From the NCBI RefSeq assembly GCF_004634425.1, contig NZ_SBJL01000003.1:62001-126000 (forward strand): a DNA stretch of 64,000 nucleotides. Reading direction: 5' to 3'. The DNA is from Vitreimonas flagellata. GTDB lineage: Bacteria > Pseudomonadota > Alphaproteobacteria > Caulobacterales > Aquidulcibacteraceae. The translations under genes and the position numbers were made by a program. The notes beneath the pieces were generated by a model. That model was given only the letters and a program-made list of their open reading frames with translations. It searched no databases and had not been told where the DNA came from. The first letter of the stretch is position 1. Every line of letters begins with the position of its first letter. Positions 37,401 through 45,953 of the stretch are shown here, in pieces.

Positions 37401-39026
37401 GGCGCCAAGCCGGGCGAGGGCGGCCAGCTGCCTGGCTTTAAGGTGACCGAGCTCATCGCCCGCCTGCGTCACTCGACGCCGGGTGTGATGCTGATCTCGC
37501 CGCCGCCGCACCACGACATCTACTCGATCGAAGATCTGGCGCAGTTGATTTATGATTTGAAGCAGATCAACCCGGTCGCGCGCGTATGCGTGAAGCTCGT
37601 CTCGCAATCGGGCATCGGCGCGGTTGCCGCCGGCGTCGCCAAGGCGGGCGCGGACACGATCCTGATTTCCGGCCATGTCGGCGGCACGGGCGCGAGCCCG
37701 CAAACCTCGATCAAGTACGCCGGCAATCCGTGGGAAATGGGTCTCGCTGAAGCGCATCAAACCTTGATGCTCAACAATCTCCGTCACCGCGTACGCTTGC
37801 GCACCGATGGCGGTCTGCGCACCGGTCGCGACATCGTCGTCGCCGCTATCCTGGGCGCGGAAGAGTTCGGCATCGGCACAGCCTCTCTCGTCGCCGTGGG
37901 CTGTCTCATGGTGCGTCAGTGCCATTCCAACACATGTCCTGTGGGCGTTTGTACGCAGGATGAGGCCTTGCGCGCCAAGTTCACCGGCACGCCGGAAAAG
38001 GTCGTCAATCTGATGAGCTTCGTCGCCGAAGAAGTGCGCGAATTGCTCGCCGACATCGGCTTCCGCCGTTTGGAAGAAGTGATCGGTCGTACCGATCTGC
38101 TCGAACAAATCAGCCGCGGCGCCGAGCACCTCGACGATCTCGACCTCAACCCGCTGCTCGTGCGCGTCGATAGCCCGTACCCGGCCTATTGTACGCAGCT
38201 CGGCCGCAACGAGCCGCCGCCGTCGCTGGATCACCAAATCCTCGACAATGCGGCTGGCTTCTTCGAACGCGGCGAGAAGCGTCAGCTCGATTTCGCCGTG
38301 CGCAACACGCAGCGCGCCATCGGCGCGCGCGCCTCGGCGCACGTCGTGCGCAGGTTCGGCATGAATGGTCAGCGCGAAGGCCAGCTCACAGTGAATTTGC
38401 GCGGCTCATGCGGGCAAAGCTTGGGCGCGTTCCTGGTGCAAGGCATCGCGCTCGATGTGACCGGTGACTCCAACGATTATGTCGGCAAAGGCCTATCGGG
38501 AGGTCTCATCTCACTGCGTCCGCCTGCCGAAGAAGCCAATCGTCTCGGCGCCATCATCGGCAACACCTGCCTTTATGGCGCAACCAGCGGCAAGCTCTTC
38601 GCGGCGGGTCTCGCTGGTGAACGCTTCGCGGTGCGCAATTCGGGCGCGACTGCCGTTATCGAAGGCGCGGGCGCCAACGCGTGCGAATACATGACCGGCG
38701 GCACGGTCGTGATCCTCGGCAATCTCGGCGACAATTTCGGTGCGGGCATGACCGGCGGGATGGCGTTTGTTTACGATGCCGAAGATCGCTTCGAAGCGAT
38801 GGCCAACCCGGATACGATCGTGTGGCGGCGCCTCGCATCCAAGCATTGGGAAGAGACGCTGGTGGCGCTGATCGATGAGCACGTGAAGCGCACCGGTTCG
38901 CCCCGCGCGGCTGAAATGCTCGCCAATTGGAAAGCCGCACGCGGCCGCTTCTGGCAAATCTGCCCGAAGGAAATGCTGCCGCGTTTGAGCCATGCACTGA
39001 GCGATAAGGCCGCCGTCGCCGCCTAA
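34494..39026 (+). CDS. gltB: Glutamate synthase large subunit
   Basis: 1510 residues, full length. The Ntn-type glutaminase domain should be exposed by removal of about 31 residues, giving Cys32 as N-terminal nucleophile (ACGVGLVVALDGK). The FMN-binding synthase domain contains ISGHVGGTGASPQTSIKYAG. The 3Fe-4S cysteines are in CLMVRQCHSNTCPVGVC. The C-terminal GXGXG beta-helix includes EYMTGGTVVILGNLGDNFGAGMTGG. It makes two glutamates from glutamine and 2-oxoglutarate. Order gltD-gltB, as often in alphaproteobacteria. Confidence 0.98.
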   Translation: MNGELEIARYIRERDRLERDGLYRAEDERDACGVGLVVALDGKPRRDVVTLAIQALKAVWHRGAVDADGKTGDGAGILIDAPQDFFREIVVRTGHTPRPGPIFVGQVFLPRLDLGAQERARVIIESEIIRAGFVIYSWRQVPVDISQIGEKANATRPEIEQVLFHDPQGRDEETVDRDLFICRRRIEKRALASNIAELYVCSLSAQTLIYKGMFLAQQIDTFYPDLKDDRFVSCVAIYHQRYSTNTFPQWRLAQPFRMLAHNGEINTLKGNVNWMRSHEVRMASDAFGEADADVKPIIQPSGSDSAALDNVFEVLVRAGRAAPMAKSLLVPEAWAKSHTMKPSHRALYAYCNAVMEPWDGPAALAMFDGRWAVAGLDRNGLRPLRYALTEDGLLAIGSETGMCPLDDRKITERGRIGAGQLIAVDTHEGKLYRHDEMIDALAAQHPYGDWLENVIDLDKKLEGAEPRLFEDRAELLRRQAAAGFTMEDLELLLQPMMEEGKEAIGSMGDDAPLAVLSEQNRPLSHYFRQNFSQVTNPPIDPLREGRVMSLATRFKNLGNVLAQDETQSNVYVLSSPILTNGMYQRMLTELGDEVVRIDCTFAPPAPGEDAGVVLRAAINRIRSDAEKAIKAGRSHIALTDEAQGPDRIGCPMILIVSGVHSYLAQKGLRSFCSISVRSAECLDPHYAAVLIGCGATTVNPYLALDTIGDRVNRGLSGALTREQACANYRAALEAGLFKIISKMGISVISSYRGGLNFEAIGLSRALVDEFFPGLTSRISGVGLAGIAFEEVDKHRTAYDEALTALPVGSFYRYRARGERHALEADSIHQLQKACDTGDYVAYKKYADKVRERRLREPIQLRDLLEVRENLTPVPLAEVESVNEIRKRFVTPGMSLGALSPEAHGAMNIAMNRIGARSVSGEGGEVPERYKPLPNGDDANSAIKQVASGRFGVTAEYLNQCREIEIKVAQGAKPGEGGQLPGFKVTELIARLRHSTPGVMLISPPPHHDIYSIEDLAQLIYDLKQINPVARVCVKLVSQSGIGAVAAGVAKAGADTILISGHVGGTGASPQTSIKYAGNPWEMGLAEAHQTLMLNNLRHRVRLRTDGGLRTGRDIVVAAILGAEEFGIGTASLVAVGCLMVRQCHSNTCPVGVCTQDEALRAKFTGTPEKVVNLMSFVAEEVRELLADIGFRRLEEVIGRTDLLEQISRGAEHLDDLDLNPLLVRVDSPYPAYCTQLGRNEPPPSLDHQILDNAAGFFERGEKRQLDFAVRNTQRAIGARASAHVVRRFGMNGQREGQLTVNLRGSCGQSLGAFLVQGIALDVTGDSNDYVGKGLSGGLISLRPPAEEANRLGAIIGNTCLYGATSGKLFAAGLAGERFAVRNSGATAVIEGAGANACEYMTGGTVVILGNLGDNFGAGMTGGMAFVYDAEDRFEAMANPDTIVWRRLASKHWEETLVALIDEHVKRTGSPRAAEMLANWKAARGRFWQICPKEMLPRLSHALSDKAAVAA

Positions 39027-39070
39027 TCGGCTGGCGGCAGCCCAAGCCCAGCGCTAAGAGCGGCCAACTC

Positions 39071-40189
39071 ATGTTGGAGCGCGCGCTGCCTGGCGTCGAC
39101 AAAACCCAAATCGCGGCCGCCGCCGCGCGCCTCGGCTTCGACGCCATTGGCGTGGCGGACGCGCGCGCGCCGTGGCAGGCGGCGGCGTGGCTGGAAGAAT
39201 TTTTGCGCGAGGGTCGGCATGGCGACATGGCCTGGATGGCCCAGGATCGGCGCGCGCATCCGCAAGCGCTTTGGCCTGACGCGAAGAGCGCCATTGTCGT
39301 CGGCCAATCCTACGCGCCTGATGACGACGCCATCGCCCTGCTGGAGCGCAAGTGCGACGGCATCGTTTCCGCCTACGCCGCGCGGCGCGATTATCACGAC
39401 GTCATCAAAGGCAAGCTGAAGCAACTCGCGCAATGGCTCGCGAAAGAGAGTGGCGAAGACGTCAAAGTGTTCGTCGACACCGCGCCGCTGATGGAAAAGC
39501 CGCTGGCGCAACGCGCTGGCCTCGGCTGGCAAGGCAAGCACACCAATCTCGTCTCGCGCGAGCATGGCTCGTGGCTCTTCCTTGGCGCCATCCTCAGCGC
39601 TGCGGAAATCGAACCGGACGAAGCGCAAGCAGATCATTGCGGCTCGTGCCGCGCGTGTCTCGATGCATGCCCCACAGCCGCGTTCCCCGCGCCGTACCAA
39701 CTCGATGCGCGCCGCTGCCTTGCGTATCTCTCGATCGAACACAAGGGCCAGATCCCACGCGAATACCGGGCGCCAATGGGCAATCGCATCTATGGGTGCG
39801 ACGATTGCCTCGCCGTCTGCCCCTGGAACAAGTTCGCGCAAGGTGCACGCGAGACCCGGATCGCGCTGCGCGACGATCTTCGCCTGGCGCCGCTCGCGGA
39901 GCTGGCCGCGCTCGATGACGCCGCCTTCCGCGCGCGTTATGCCGGTACGCCGGTGAAGCGCACCGGGCGCGACCGCTTCGTCCGCAACGTGCTCGTGGCT
40001 GTGGGCAATTCTGGCGATCCGGCGCTCGCAAGCGCAGCAGAGGCACGGCTTAGGGATGAATCGCCTTTAGTGCGCGGCATGGCGGTATGGGCGCTCGCGC
40101 GGTTGCTTGACGAGGCGGCCTTCCAGCGCCTCAAATCCGCCCACGCGACGCGAGAAAGCGACGCCAGCGTCACCGAGGAGTGGGGATGA
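39071..40189 (+). CDS. queG: Epoxyqueuosine reductase
   Basis: 372 residues. The N-terminal cobalamin-binding half includes FDAIGVADA and GQSYAPDD. Two 4Fe-4S motifs follow: CGSCRACLDACPTAAF and CDDCLAVCPWNKFA, with YLSIEHKGQIP between them. A C-terminal HEAT-like repeat includes VRGMAVWALARLL. It performs the last step of queuosine synthesis at the tRNA wobble position. The start lies 44 bases after gltB, and the stop overlaps mtgA as ATGA. Confidence 0.96.
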   Translation: MLERALPGVDKTQIAAAAARLGFDAIGVADARAPWQAAAWLEEFLREGRHGDMAWMAQDRRAHPQALWPDAKSAIVVGQSYAPDDDAIALLERKCDGIVSAYAARRDYHDVIKGKLKQLAQWLAKESGEDVKVFVDTAPLMEKPLAQRAGLGWQGKHTNLVSREHGSWLFLGAILSAAEIEPDEAQADHCGSCRACLDACPTAAFPAPYQLDARRCLAYLSIEHKGQIPREYRAPMGNRIYGCDDCLAVCPWNKFAQGARETRIALRDDLRLAPLAELAALDDAAFRARYAGTPVKRTGRDRFVRNVLVAVGNSGDPALASAAEARLRDESPLVRGMAVWALARLLDEAAFQRLKSAHATRESDASVTEEWG

Positions 40190-41097
40190 GGCCGGAAGAC
40201 GATCCCGAGGACCGCCAGCCGGAAGAGCCGCGCGCGCCCGAACCCCAATACGAACCGCCGCAGCGCGCGGAGGAAAGCCTGTTCGGTGAACCCGATATTC
40301 CGATGCCGCCGCAGCGGCGTCCGGGTGATCGCCAGCGCGCGCGCGACGCACGCACCAATCTCGACCTCGATCTCGGCCGCATCAAACGCCGCAAGCGTTT
40401 CGGTTTGGTGATCACCACGATCAGCGTGCTCTTTATCGCGTTCGTGTTGCTGCCGGTGACGTGGGCCGGCGCGTATCTTTTCTTCGATCCGCCTTCGACC
40501 ATGCTGATGATGCAGCGCGCGGCGGAAGGCCAAACCATTCGTCACTATCCGATCCCGCTCAATCGCATGTCGCCGCACATCGTGCGCGCGGTGATTGCGG
40601 CGGAGGACGCGAATTTCTGCTCGCATCACGGCTTCGACGTCGAAGCCATCCAAGACGCGATGGAATCCAACCAACGCGGCGGCGCTGTGCGCGGCGCCTC
40701 CACCATCTCTCAGCAAACAGCGAAGAACCTCTTCCTCTGGCCGGATCGCTCCTGGGTGCGCAAAGGCTTCGAAACGTATTTCACGGCTTTGATCGAATTC
40801 ATGTGGCCGAAGCGTCGGATCATGGAAGCGTATCTCAACGCCGCCGAATGGGGTGACGGCAATTTCGGCATCGAGGCCGCGGCGCGGGCGCGTTTCGGCG
40901 TCTCCGCCGCAGACCTCACGCCGCTGCAAGCCGCGCGTCTCGCCGCCGTACTGCCCAGCCCCAATCGCTGGAGCGCTGACAATCCGGGCCCTTACGTACG
41001 CCGCCGCGCGGCGACGCTGGTGCAGCGCGCCCGCGTTGTCCGCAATGAGCGCACCGCATCCTGCGTGCTGCTCATGGATCGTCCAGAAGGCCAGTGA
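40186..41097 (+). CDS. mtgA: Monofunctional biosynthetic peptidoglycan transglycosylase
   Basis: 303 residues from ATG 40186 (GAGGAGTGGGG upstream). About 65 acidic, Pro-rich residues precede one TM helix (about 70-95). The GT51 domain follows: VIAAEDANFCSHHGFDVEAI with the catalytic Glu, GASTISQQTAKNLFLW, RRIMEAYLNAAEWGDGNFGI, and LAAVLPSPNRWS. It polymerises lipid II glycan strands. The long N-terminal cytoplasmic tail is longer than in typical MtgA. Co-translated with queG. Confidence 0.95.
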   Translation: MRPEDDPEDRQPEEPRAPEPQYEPPQRAEESLFGEPDIPMPPQRRPGDRQRARDARTNLDLDLGRIKRRKRFGLVITTISVLFIAFVLLPVTWAGAYLFFDPPSTMLMMQRAAEGQTIRHYPIPLNRMSPHIVRAVIAAEDANFCSHHGFDVEAIQDAMESNQRGGAVRGASTISQQTAKNLFLWPDRSWVRKGFETYFTALIEFMWPKRRIMEAYLNAAEWGDGNFGIEAAARARFGVSAADLTPLQAARLAAVLPSPNRWSADNPGPYVRRRAATLVQRARVVRNERTASCVLLMDRPEGQ

Positions 41098-41204
41098 TCG
41101 TCGAGAATTGAGCTATCCACGGTGCACCGCCCGCTTGCCGGGGCCGGCGGAGCGTGGAACAAGCCGCGCAGGGGCGGCGGGACGGAGTAACCTGCTTGGA
41201 TGGG

Positions 41205-41468
41205 ATGCGGCTGATACTGAGCACCGTGGCGTTCGCGGGCATGGTCGCTTTGTGCGTACTGGGCTGGGATTATGGCGGCGTTGGCGGCCTGATCGGCGCG
41301 GGGCTTGGCTTCGTGCTGCGCCTGGGCGGCCGCGGTCTCGATTGGGGCGAGCGGCTCGGCAACGCCTATGTCGGCGCTTTGATGGGCATGCCAGTCGGCT
41401 TGCTGCTCGGCGGCTTCTTCGCCCTGGGCGGGCCTTATATTTTGCGCGCCGTCGGCGGAGCGTCGTGA
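41205..41468 (+). CDS. Small membrane protein, unknown
   Basis: 87 residues from ATG 41205; TTG 41196 (with GGAG 8 bases upstream) is an alternative that adds three residues. Hydrophobic, Gly-rich helices: LILSTVAFAGMVALCVLGW, then GGLIGAGLGFVLRLG, then GALMGMPVGLLLGGFFALGG. No family recognised. Confidence 0.6.
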   Translation: MRLILSTVAFAGMVALCVLGWDYGGVGGLIGAGLGFVLRLGGRGLDWGERLGNAYVGALMGMPVGLLLGGFFALGGPYILRAVGGAS

Positions 41469-41526
41469 TCCAGCCGTAAATCCTCCGCAAACGCGGCGCG
41501 AACTCTCGATCTTCGGGAGGTGTGCG

Positions 41527-42039
41527 ATGCGTCGTCTCATGACCGCACTAGCGTTTGGCGCCATCGCGTTGACGGCGACGGCCGTCGCGCAAGAAAAGCT
41601 TCAACCAACCAATAACGCCCAGATCGATTATCGCGGCTTCCGCGGTTTGACGCGCGACGTCGAGCAAGTGCGCGAACAGCGGCTCGTCTCGCACGCCGAA
41701 TTCGAGCGCATGGCGCGCGAACCGAACACGATCATTCTCGATGCGCGTTCCGCCAACGCATACGCGCGCGGCCACATCGATGGCGCTGTGAATTTGCCAT
41801 TCACCGATTTCACCGATGCGAGCCTCGCAAGCGTGTTGCGCGATCCGAACGTGCGCATCCTGATTTATTGCAACAACAATTTCTCGAACAACGCTGAGCC
41901 GGTGATCCTCAAGCGCGTCGAACTCGCGCTCAACATCCAGACCTTCATCAATCTCTACGGCTACGGCTATCGCAACGTTTATGAGCTCTCGGACGTCGTG
42001 GATTTCAACGATCCCGCCGTGCGTTGGGTGGCGAGCTAG
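41527..42039 (+). CDS. Exported rhodanese-like protein
   Basis: 170 residues; GGGAGG lies upstream of ATG 41527. The signal peptide ends near ATAVAQ (residue 22). The rhodanese core includes NTIILDARSANAYARGHIDGAVNLPF, broken here as IILDARS and GHIDGAVNLPF, and an active-site loop LIYCNNNFSNNAEPV with the expected Cys. Rhodaneses carry persulfide sulfur. The loop is longer than the usual six residues, so the activity may differ. Periplasmic by its signal. Confidence 0.88.
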   Translation: MRRLMTALAFGAIALTATAVAQEKLQPTNNAQIDYRGFRGLTRDVEQVREQRLVSHAEFERMAREPNTIILDARSANAYARGHIDGAVNLPFTDFTDASLASVLRDPNVRILIYCNNNFSNNAEPVILKRVELALNIQTFINLYGYGYRNVYELSDVVDFNDPAVRWVAS

Positions 42040-42086
42040 CTTCGCTGGGCGCATTGCGCCATGTTCGCGCGAACGTGGAGGATGAG

Positions 42087-42587
42087 ATGCGCAGACGTAA
42101 TCTGGTGTTGGGTTTTGCCGCTGTTGCCGCACTTGCAGCCTGCGAACGTGAGCCGGCGAAAGTGGAGACTCCGCCTGCGACGGATACAGGTGTTGCGCGC
42201 GCCGTCACCGATCCGGCGAGCGTGGTGGTGCGCTTCTACGACCCGTATCTCGCACCCGACGGACAGATACCGCCGCTAATGGAAGCCGCGCCCTGGTCGA
42301 CGCAGATGAACGCTGATCTGCAAGCCATGTTCCAGCGCTCGCAGGCGCAAGGCGAGCCGATCCTCGATTTCGATCCGATCATCGACGCGCAGGATTATCA
42401 GCTGAGCGATGTGCGCACCGCGACCGAAGGCATCGTCGAAGGCAGCCACGCGAGTGTGCGCGCGAGCTTCACCAACGCCGGCCAGCACGAGGAAGTGCTC
42501 TACGACCTCGTGTGGCAGGACGATCGCTGGAAGGTGGACAATGTGCGCACCGCCGAATGGGACTTGCGCACGATTATCCGGGGCTAG
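42087..42587 (+). CDS. Lipoprotein of DUF3828 type
   Basis: 166 residues from ATG 42087, with GGAGG 5 bases ahead. Lipobox LAAC gives a lipidated Cys near residue 19. After a Pro/Thr-rich linker, VVRFYDPYL, DFDPIIDAQDYQLSDV and VLYDLVWQDDRWKVDNV resemble the DUF3828 (NTF2-like) fold. Function unknown. It follows the rhodanese gene after 47 bases, perhaps as one transcript. Confidence 0.78.
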   Translation: MRRRNLVLGFAAVAALAACEREPAKVETPPATDTGVARAVTDPASVVVRFYDPYLAPDGQIPPLMEAAPWSTQMNADLQAMFQRSQAQGEPILDFDPIIDAQDYQLSDVRTATEGIVEGSHASVRASFTNAGQHEEVLYDLVWQDDRWKVDNVRTAEWDLRTIIRG

Positions 42588-42590
42588 CGC

Positions 42591-42971
42591 TTACTCCGCG
42601 AACAACCGCACCGTTGCGTGGCGGCGGCGGAAGCTGGTTTCCTCGTACACCATCGAGACCGATGTGATGTTGCGGTCGTCGCCATTCAAGTCGATGGCGC
42701 GGGTGCATTCGCCCGGATTGATGCGCTGGCGCACGCTCACGTCTTGGTGGCCGCCATTGGCGAAGCGCACGTCAAGGTCGATGAGGTGCACCGGTTGGCG
42801 ATAGACGCAGAGCCGGATGCGCTCGAATTGACGTGGGCCCTCGACGACGATGGTGTCGCGTTCGGTGCGGTCGCGCACATCGCGCGTACCAACCAAATCC
42901 CACGCGAAGGCGGGGCCCGCCGTGGCGGCCAGCGCCATCACGGCGCCCAAGATATAAGCTTTCAAATTCAC
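42591..42971 (-). CDS. Exported small protein, DUF2541-like
   Basis: 126 residues from GTG 42971, selected because GGGAGG lies 7 bases upstream; an earlier TTG start at 42986 would swallow that site. The signal peptide ends at PAFAWD. The mature part is beta-rich: TIVVEGPRQFERIRLCVY, VRFANGGHQDVSVRQRI, ECTRAIDLNGDDRNITSV. It resembles DUF2541-type proteins, but I am only moderately sure of the family. Confidence 0.75.
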   Translation of the reverse strand: MNLKAYILGAVMALAATAGPAFAWDLVGTRDVRDRTERDTIVVEGPRQFERIRLCVYRQPVHLIDLDVRFANGGHQDVSVRQRINPGECTRAIDLNGDDRNITSVSMVYEETSFRRRHATVRLFAE

Positions 42972-43064
42972 GTTCGTGCCTCCCAAGACACTCGGCCTCG
43001 CAGGAGACTAAACGGGCGCGCGCCTGTAATCCGTCGCGATCTTTAGCGAAAACCCAAAATGGGC

Positions 43065-43751
43065 CTATTGCATCATCACCGGTTCGCCGGTGCGGCGGCT
43101 TTCGCGGACGTGGCCAAGGATCAGATAATTATCCACGTTGCTCGGCTCGGCCGTGACGGCGGCCTGAGCGTCAGCCTCGGCCAAATCCCATGCGCGCTGC
43201 TGCAAGCGGGCGGCCGCGCGCAGGCGCAGCGCCAACGGGTCGTTGGCGCGGATGTCGAGTGCGCGGGAGAGGTCTTCCTCGGCTGAGCGCCACTCTGCTT
43301 CCATCGCATAAGCGCGCGAGCGGTCGATGAGCAGGTCAGGCAATTGCGTTGGGTCGGTTTCCATAATCGCGATGCCGCGCGTGAAGGAGGAGCGGGCGCG
43401 GCCCGGCTCGCGCGCGAGCAACCACGCATTGCCGGCTTGGCTGAAAAGTTCAGCGCGCAGGCCCGTGTCGATTGGGTTGAGCGCCATCGCGAGCGAGTCC
43501 AAACGGCGCGCGCCTTCATCGTTGCGGTTCTGGCCGATCAGAGCCATCGCCGCGCAGCGAAAGGCGTAGACCGATTGTGCTTCTGACGCCCACGCCATCG
43601 CTTCCTCGTATGCGCGCTCAGCGTCCGCATCGATTTGCTGCACGCAGGCGGCGAAGCGTTGCTGCACGTGGCTTGCGCCAGCTGATGCGGGCGCGGTGTC
43701 CGCGGCTTGCATCAGCGCGAACGGCAACAGAAGGGCTGCGATGCTCGTCAT
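43065..43751 (-). CDS. Exported TPR-repeat protein
   Basis: 228 residues from ATG 43751. The signal peptide covers IAALLLPFALMQAADT. Several degenerate tetratricopeptide repeats follow, for example AELFSQAGNAWLLAREPGRA, SRAYAMEAEWRSAEEDLSRA and ARLQQRAWDLAEADAQAA. Such periplasmic TPR proteins act as scaffolds; the partner is not evident here. The 93 bases between this start and the neighbouring hydrolase stop hold no gene. Confidence 0.8.
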   Translation of the reverse strand: MTSIAALLLPFALMQAADTAPASAGASHVQQRFAACVQQIDADAERAYEEAMAWASEAQSVYAFRCAAMALIGQNRNDEGARRLDSLAMALNPIDTGLRAELFSQAGNAWLLAREPGRARSSFTRGIAIMETDPTQLPDLLIDRSRAYAMEAEWRSAEEDLSRALDIRANDPLALRLRAAARLQQRAWDLAEADAQAAVTAEPSNVDNYLILGHVRESRRTGEPVMMQ

Positions 43752-43846
43752 CAATTCAGATACTCCCCGCGGGCGGTCCCCGAGCCTGCTGGCCTCAGCG
43801 ATGCCCGAAGCTTGGGCGGAAGCCAAGCACTTGCCTCAGACTTCGC

Positions 43847-44608
43847 TTAGGACGCGAGCCTATCCGCCAGTTCATTTGCGACGCCGATAAGGCGGTCGAT
43901 GTCCTCAGGGCGCGACAGGCGATGGTCGCCGTCGGGGATGAGATCGAAGCGCAGGTCCGGGCTTTGGATGAGCTTTGAGAGCGCTTCGGCGTGCGCGGCC
44001 GGCACGTCCGGATCGCGCCCGCCCTGAAGAATGCGGACAGGGCCGGCGAAGGGGATGGGGCCGTCCATGAGCAAATGCTTGCGCCCGTCCTCGATCAGCT
44101 GGCGCGTGATCATGTAGGGCTCAGGGTCGTAAGCCGACGGCCGCTCCCAGCGACCCGTCTCCTCGATCTCGCGGCGCACCTCGGGCGGAAACGACGCCCA
44201 CATGAGTCGCTCGGTGAAATCCGCCGCTGGCGCGATCAGCAACAGGCCAGCGATTCGCTGCGGCCGGGCGCGACTTGCTAACAGGCTGATCCAGCCGCCC
44301 ATGGACGAGCCGACCAGCACGAGTGGGCCTTCTGTGACCTGATCGATGATCCCCAGCGCATCGCCGGCCCACGCCCCGATTGTGCCGTCCGTGAACGCGC
44401 CATCGGATTGGCCATGCCCAGAATAATCAAAGCGCACAAAACCTTGGTCGCGCAGCTTCGCCCATTCGGCCAAGGCCTGCGCCTTTGTGCCGGTCATGTC
44501 GGACTTGAACCCGCCGCACCACACGAAGGTCGGCTGCGCTCCGGCCTGGCGTTCGAACGCCAAGCGCAGGCCTTCGTGTGCAATGGCCTCGATTTGGCCG
44601 AATGGCAT
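43847..44608 (-). CDS. Alpha/beta hydrolase
   Basis: 253 residues. Strand-turn FVWCGGFKSDMTGTKA near residue 28, then FDYSGHGQSDGAF, and the nucleophile elbow LVLVGSSMGGWISLLA (Ser in GSSMGG). An acid in GGRDPDVP and a His in DGDHRLSRPEDI complete a plausible triad. It resembles ABHD10-like or palmitoyl-thioesterase-like serine hydrolases; the substrate is unknown. Single gene, divergent from the GT4 gene. Confidence 0.9.
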   Translation of the reverse strand: MPFGQIEAIAHEGLRLAFERQAGAQPTFVWCGGFKSDMTGTKAQALAEWAKLRDQGFVRFDYSGHGQSDGAFTDGTIGAWAGDALGIIDQVTEGPLVLVGSSMGGWISLLASRARPQRIAGLLLIAPAADFTERLMWASFPPEVRREIEETGRWERPSAYDPEPYMITRQLIEDGRKHLLMDGPIPFAGPVRILQGGRDPDVPAAHAEALSKLIQSPDLRFDLIPDGDHRLSRPEDIDRLIGVANELADRLAS

Positions 44609-44737
44609 CGCTCTACTCCAGATCGATTTGGCGACGTCGAAAGCGCCTCGTTAACGAATCCAAGCGCCTAATTAATCAAATCCGTTACCAAACATCGGCT
44701 TAGCCGACACAGGCGAAATTCGGCGAGCGGCAAAGCA

Positions 44738-45913
44738 TTGCAAGAAGGTCACATCCTGACAGTTCTGCAAGTTACCCCTGAGCTTAGTGCTGGCGGGGTC
44801 GAGCGGACCACGCTTGAAATGGCGGAGGCGATCAGCCGCGCCGGGGGGCTCGCTTTGGTCGCTAGCGCCGGCGGCCGCCTTGAGCCGGACCTCAGGGCGG
44901 CCGGCGGCGAGTTGATCCAACTCCCCGCCGCCACAAAAAATCCGATCACCGCGATTTCGAACGCATTCGCCATGGCCAAGGTCGTGCGCGAGCGCGGCGT
45001 GCAGATCGTGCATGCGCGATCGCGGGCGCCAGCGTGGAGCGCGCTCGCCGCGGCGCGCATGACCAGGACGCCGTTCCTGACGACGTTCCACGGCATCTAC
45101 AACGCGCGCTCGTCGCTGAAGCGCCTCTACAATTCGGTGATGGCGCGCGGCGATCTTGTGATCGCCAACTCGGAATACACGCGCCAGCACGTGATCAAAC
45201 AGTACAACATCGATCCCGCGCGCGTGATCGCCATTCCGCGCGGCGTCGATCTCGAACACTTCGATCCCGTGCGGATTAAGCCGGACGACATAGCCACATT
45301 GCGGTCGCAATGGGGTCTTGCCGAGAACGATAAACGCATTGTTTTTATCATTCCAGCGCGCCTTACACGTTGGAAAGGGCATTTGGTTTTGATCGAAGCG
45401 ATCAAGCACATTGAAGCCAAACGCCCCGGCGCGCTGAAGCTGATTATTGCTGGCGATGCGCAAGGGCGGCGCGGTTACCACGAAGCAATCGTTACGAACA
45501 TTGAAGCCAATAAACTGCAGGATGTTGTGGCGGTCGTAGGCCATGTGAGGCAGATGCCTCTGGCGTTCGCCGCATCCGACGTCGCCGTGTTCCCTTCAAT
45601 AGAGCCGGAAGCGTTTGGTCGAGGCGCTGTGGAAGCGCAAGCGATGGGCGTGCCGGTTATTGCGTCCAATCTCGGCGGTTTCACTGAAACCGTGGTGGAG
45701 GGTGAAACAGGGTTTCTTGTCCCGGCTGGGAATGTCACGGCGCTTGCAACAGCGATGGAGCGTTTCATCGATCTGGCGCCTGAGACTCGCGTCAAAATGG
45801 GACAGAAGGGACGTGACCGCGCGCAGGCGCTCTATTCGAAAGAAGCCCTGCAAACGGCCACATTAGCGGTTTACGAACGGCTCTTGCGCGAAGCGAAAGA
45901 GCGGAAAACATAA
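44738..45913 (+). CDS. Glycosyltransferase family 4
   Basis: 391 residues from TTG 44738; no strong ribosome site is visible, so the start is uncertain. GT4/GT-B features: VTPELSAGGVERTTLEMAEA, LTTFHGIYNARS, ANSEYTRQHVI, IPRGVDLEHFDP, PARLTRWKGHLVLIEA, and EPEAFGRGAVEAQAMGVPVI with the nucleotide-sugar Glu pair. Probably transfers a sugar in lipopolysaccharide or exopolysaccharide assembly at the inner membrane, together with the GT9 gene 40 bases downstream. Confidence 0.92.
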   Translation: MQEGHILTVLQVTPELSAGGVERTTLEMAEAISRAGGLALVASAGGRLEPDLRAAGGELIQLPAATKNPITAISNAFAMAKVVRERGVQIVHARSRAPAWSALAAARMTRTPFLTTFHGIYNARSSLKRLYNSVMARGDLVIANSEYTRQHVIKQYNIDPARVIAIPRGVDLEHFDPVRIKPDDIATLRSQWGLAENDKRIVFIIPARLTRWKGHLVLIEAIKHIEAKRPGALKLIIAGDAQGRRGYHEAIVTNIEANKLQDVVAVVGHVRQMPLAFAASDVAVFPSIEPEAFGRGAVEAQAMGVPVIASNLGGFTETVVEGETGFLVPAGNVTALATAMERFIDLAPETRVKMGQKGRDRAQALYSKEALQTATLAVYERLLREAKERKT

Positions 45914-45953
45914 GAGAGCGGCGCAGATTGGGCGCGTCGAGGAGAGACAGGGA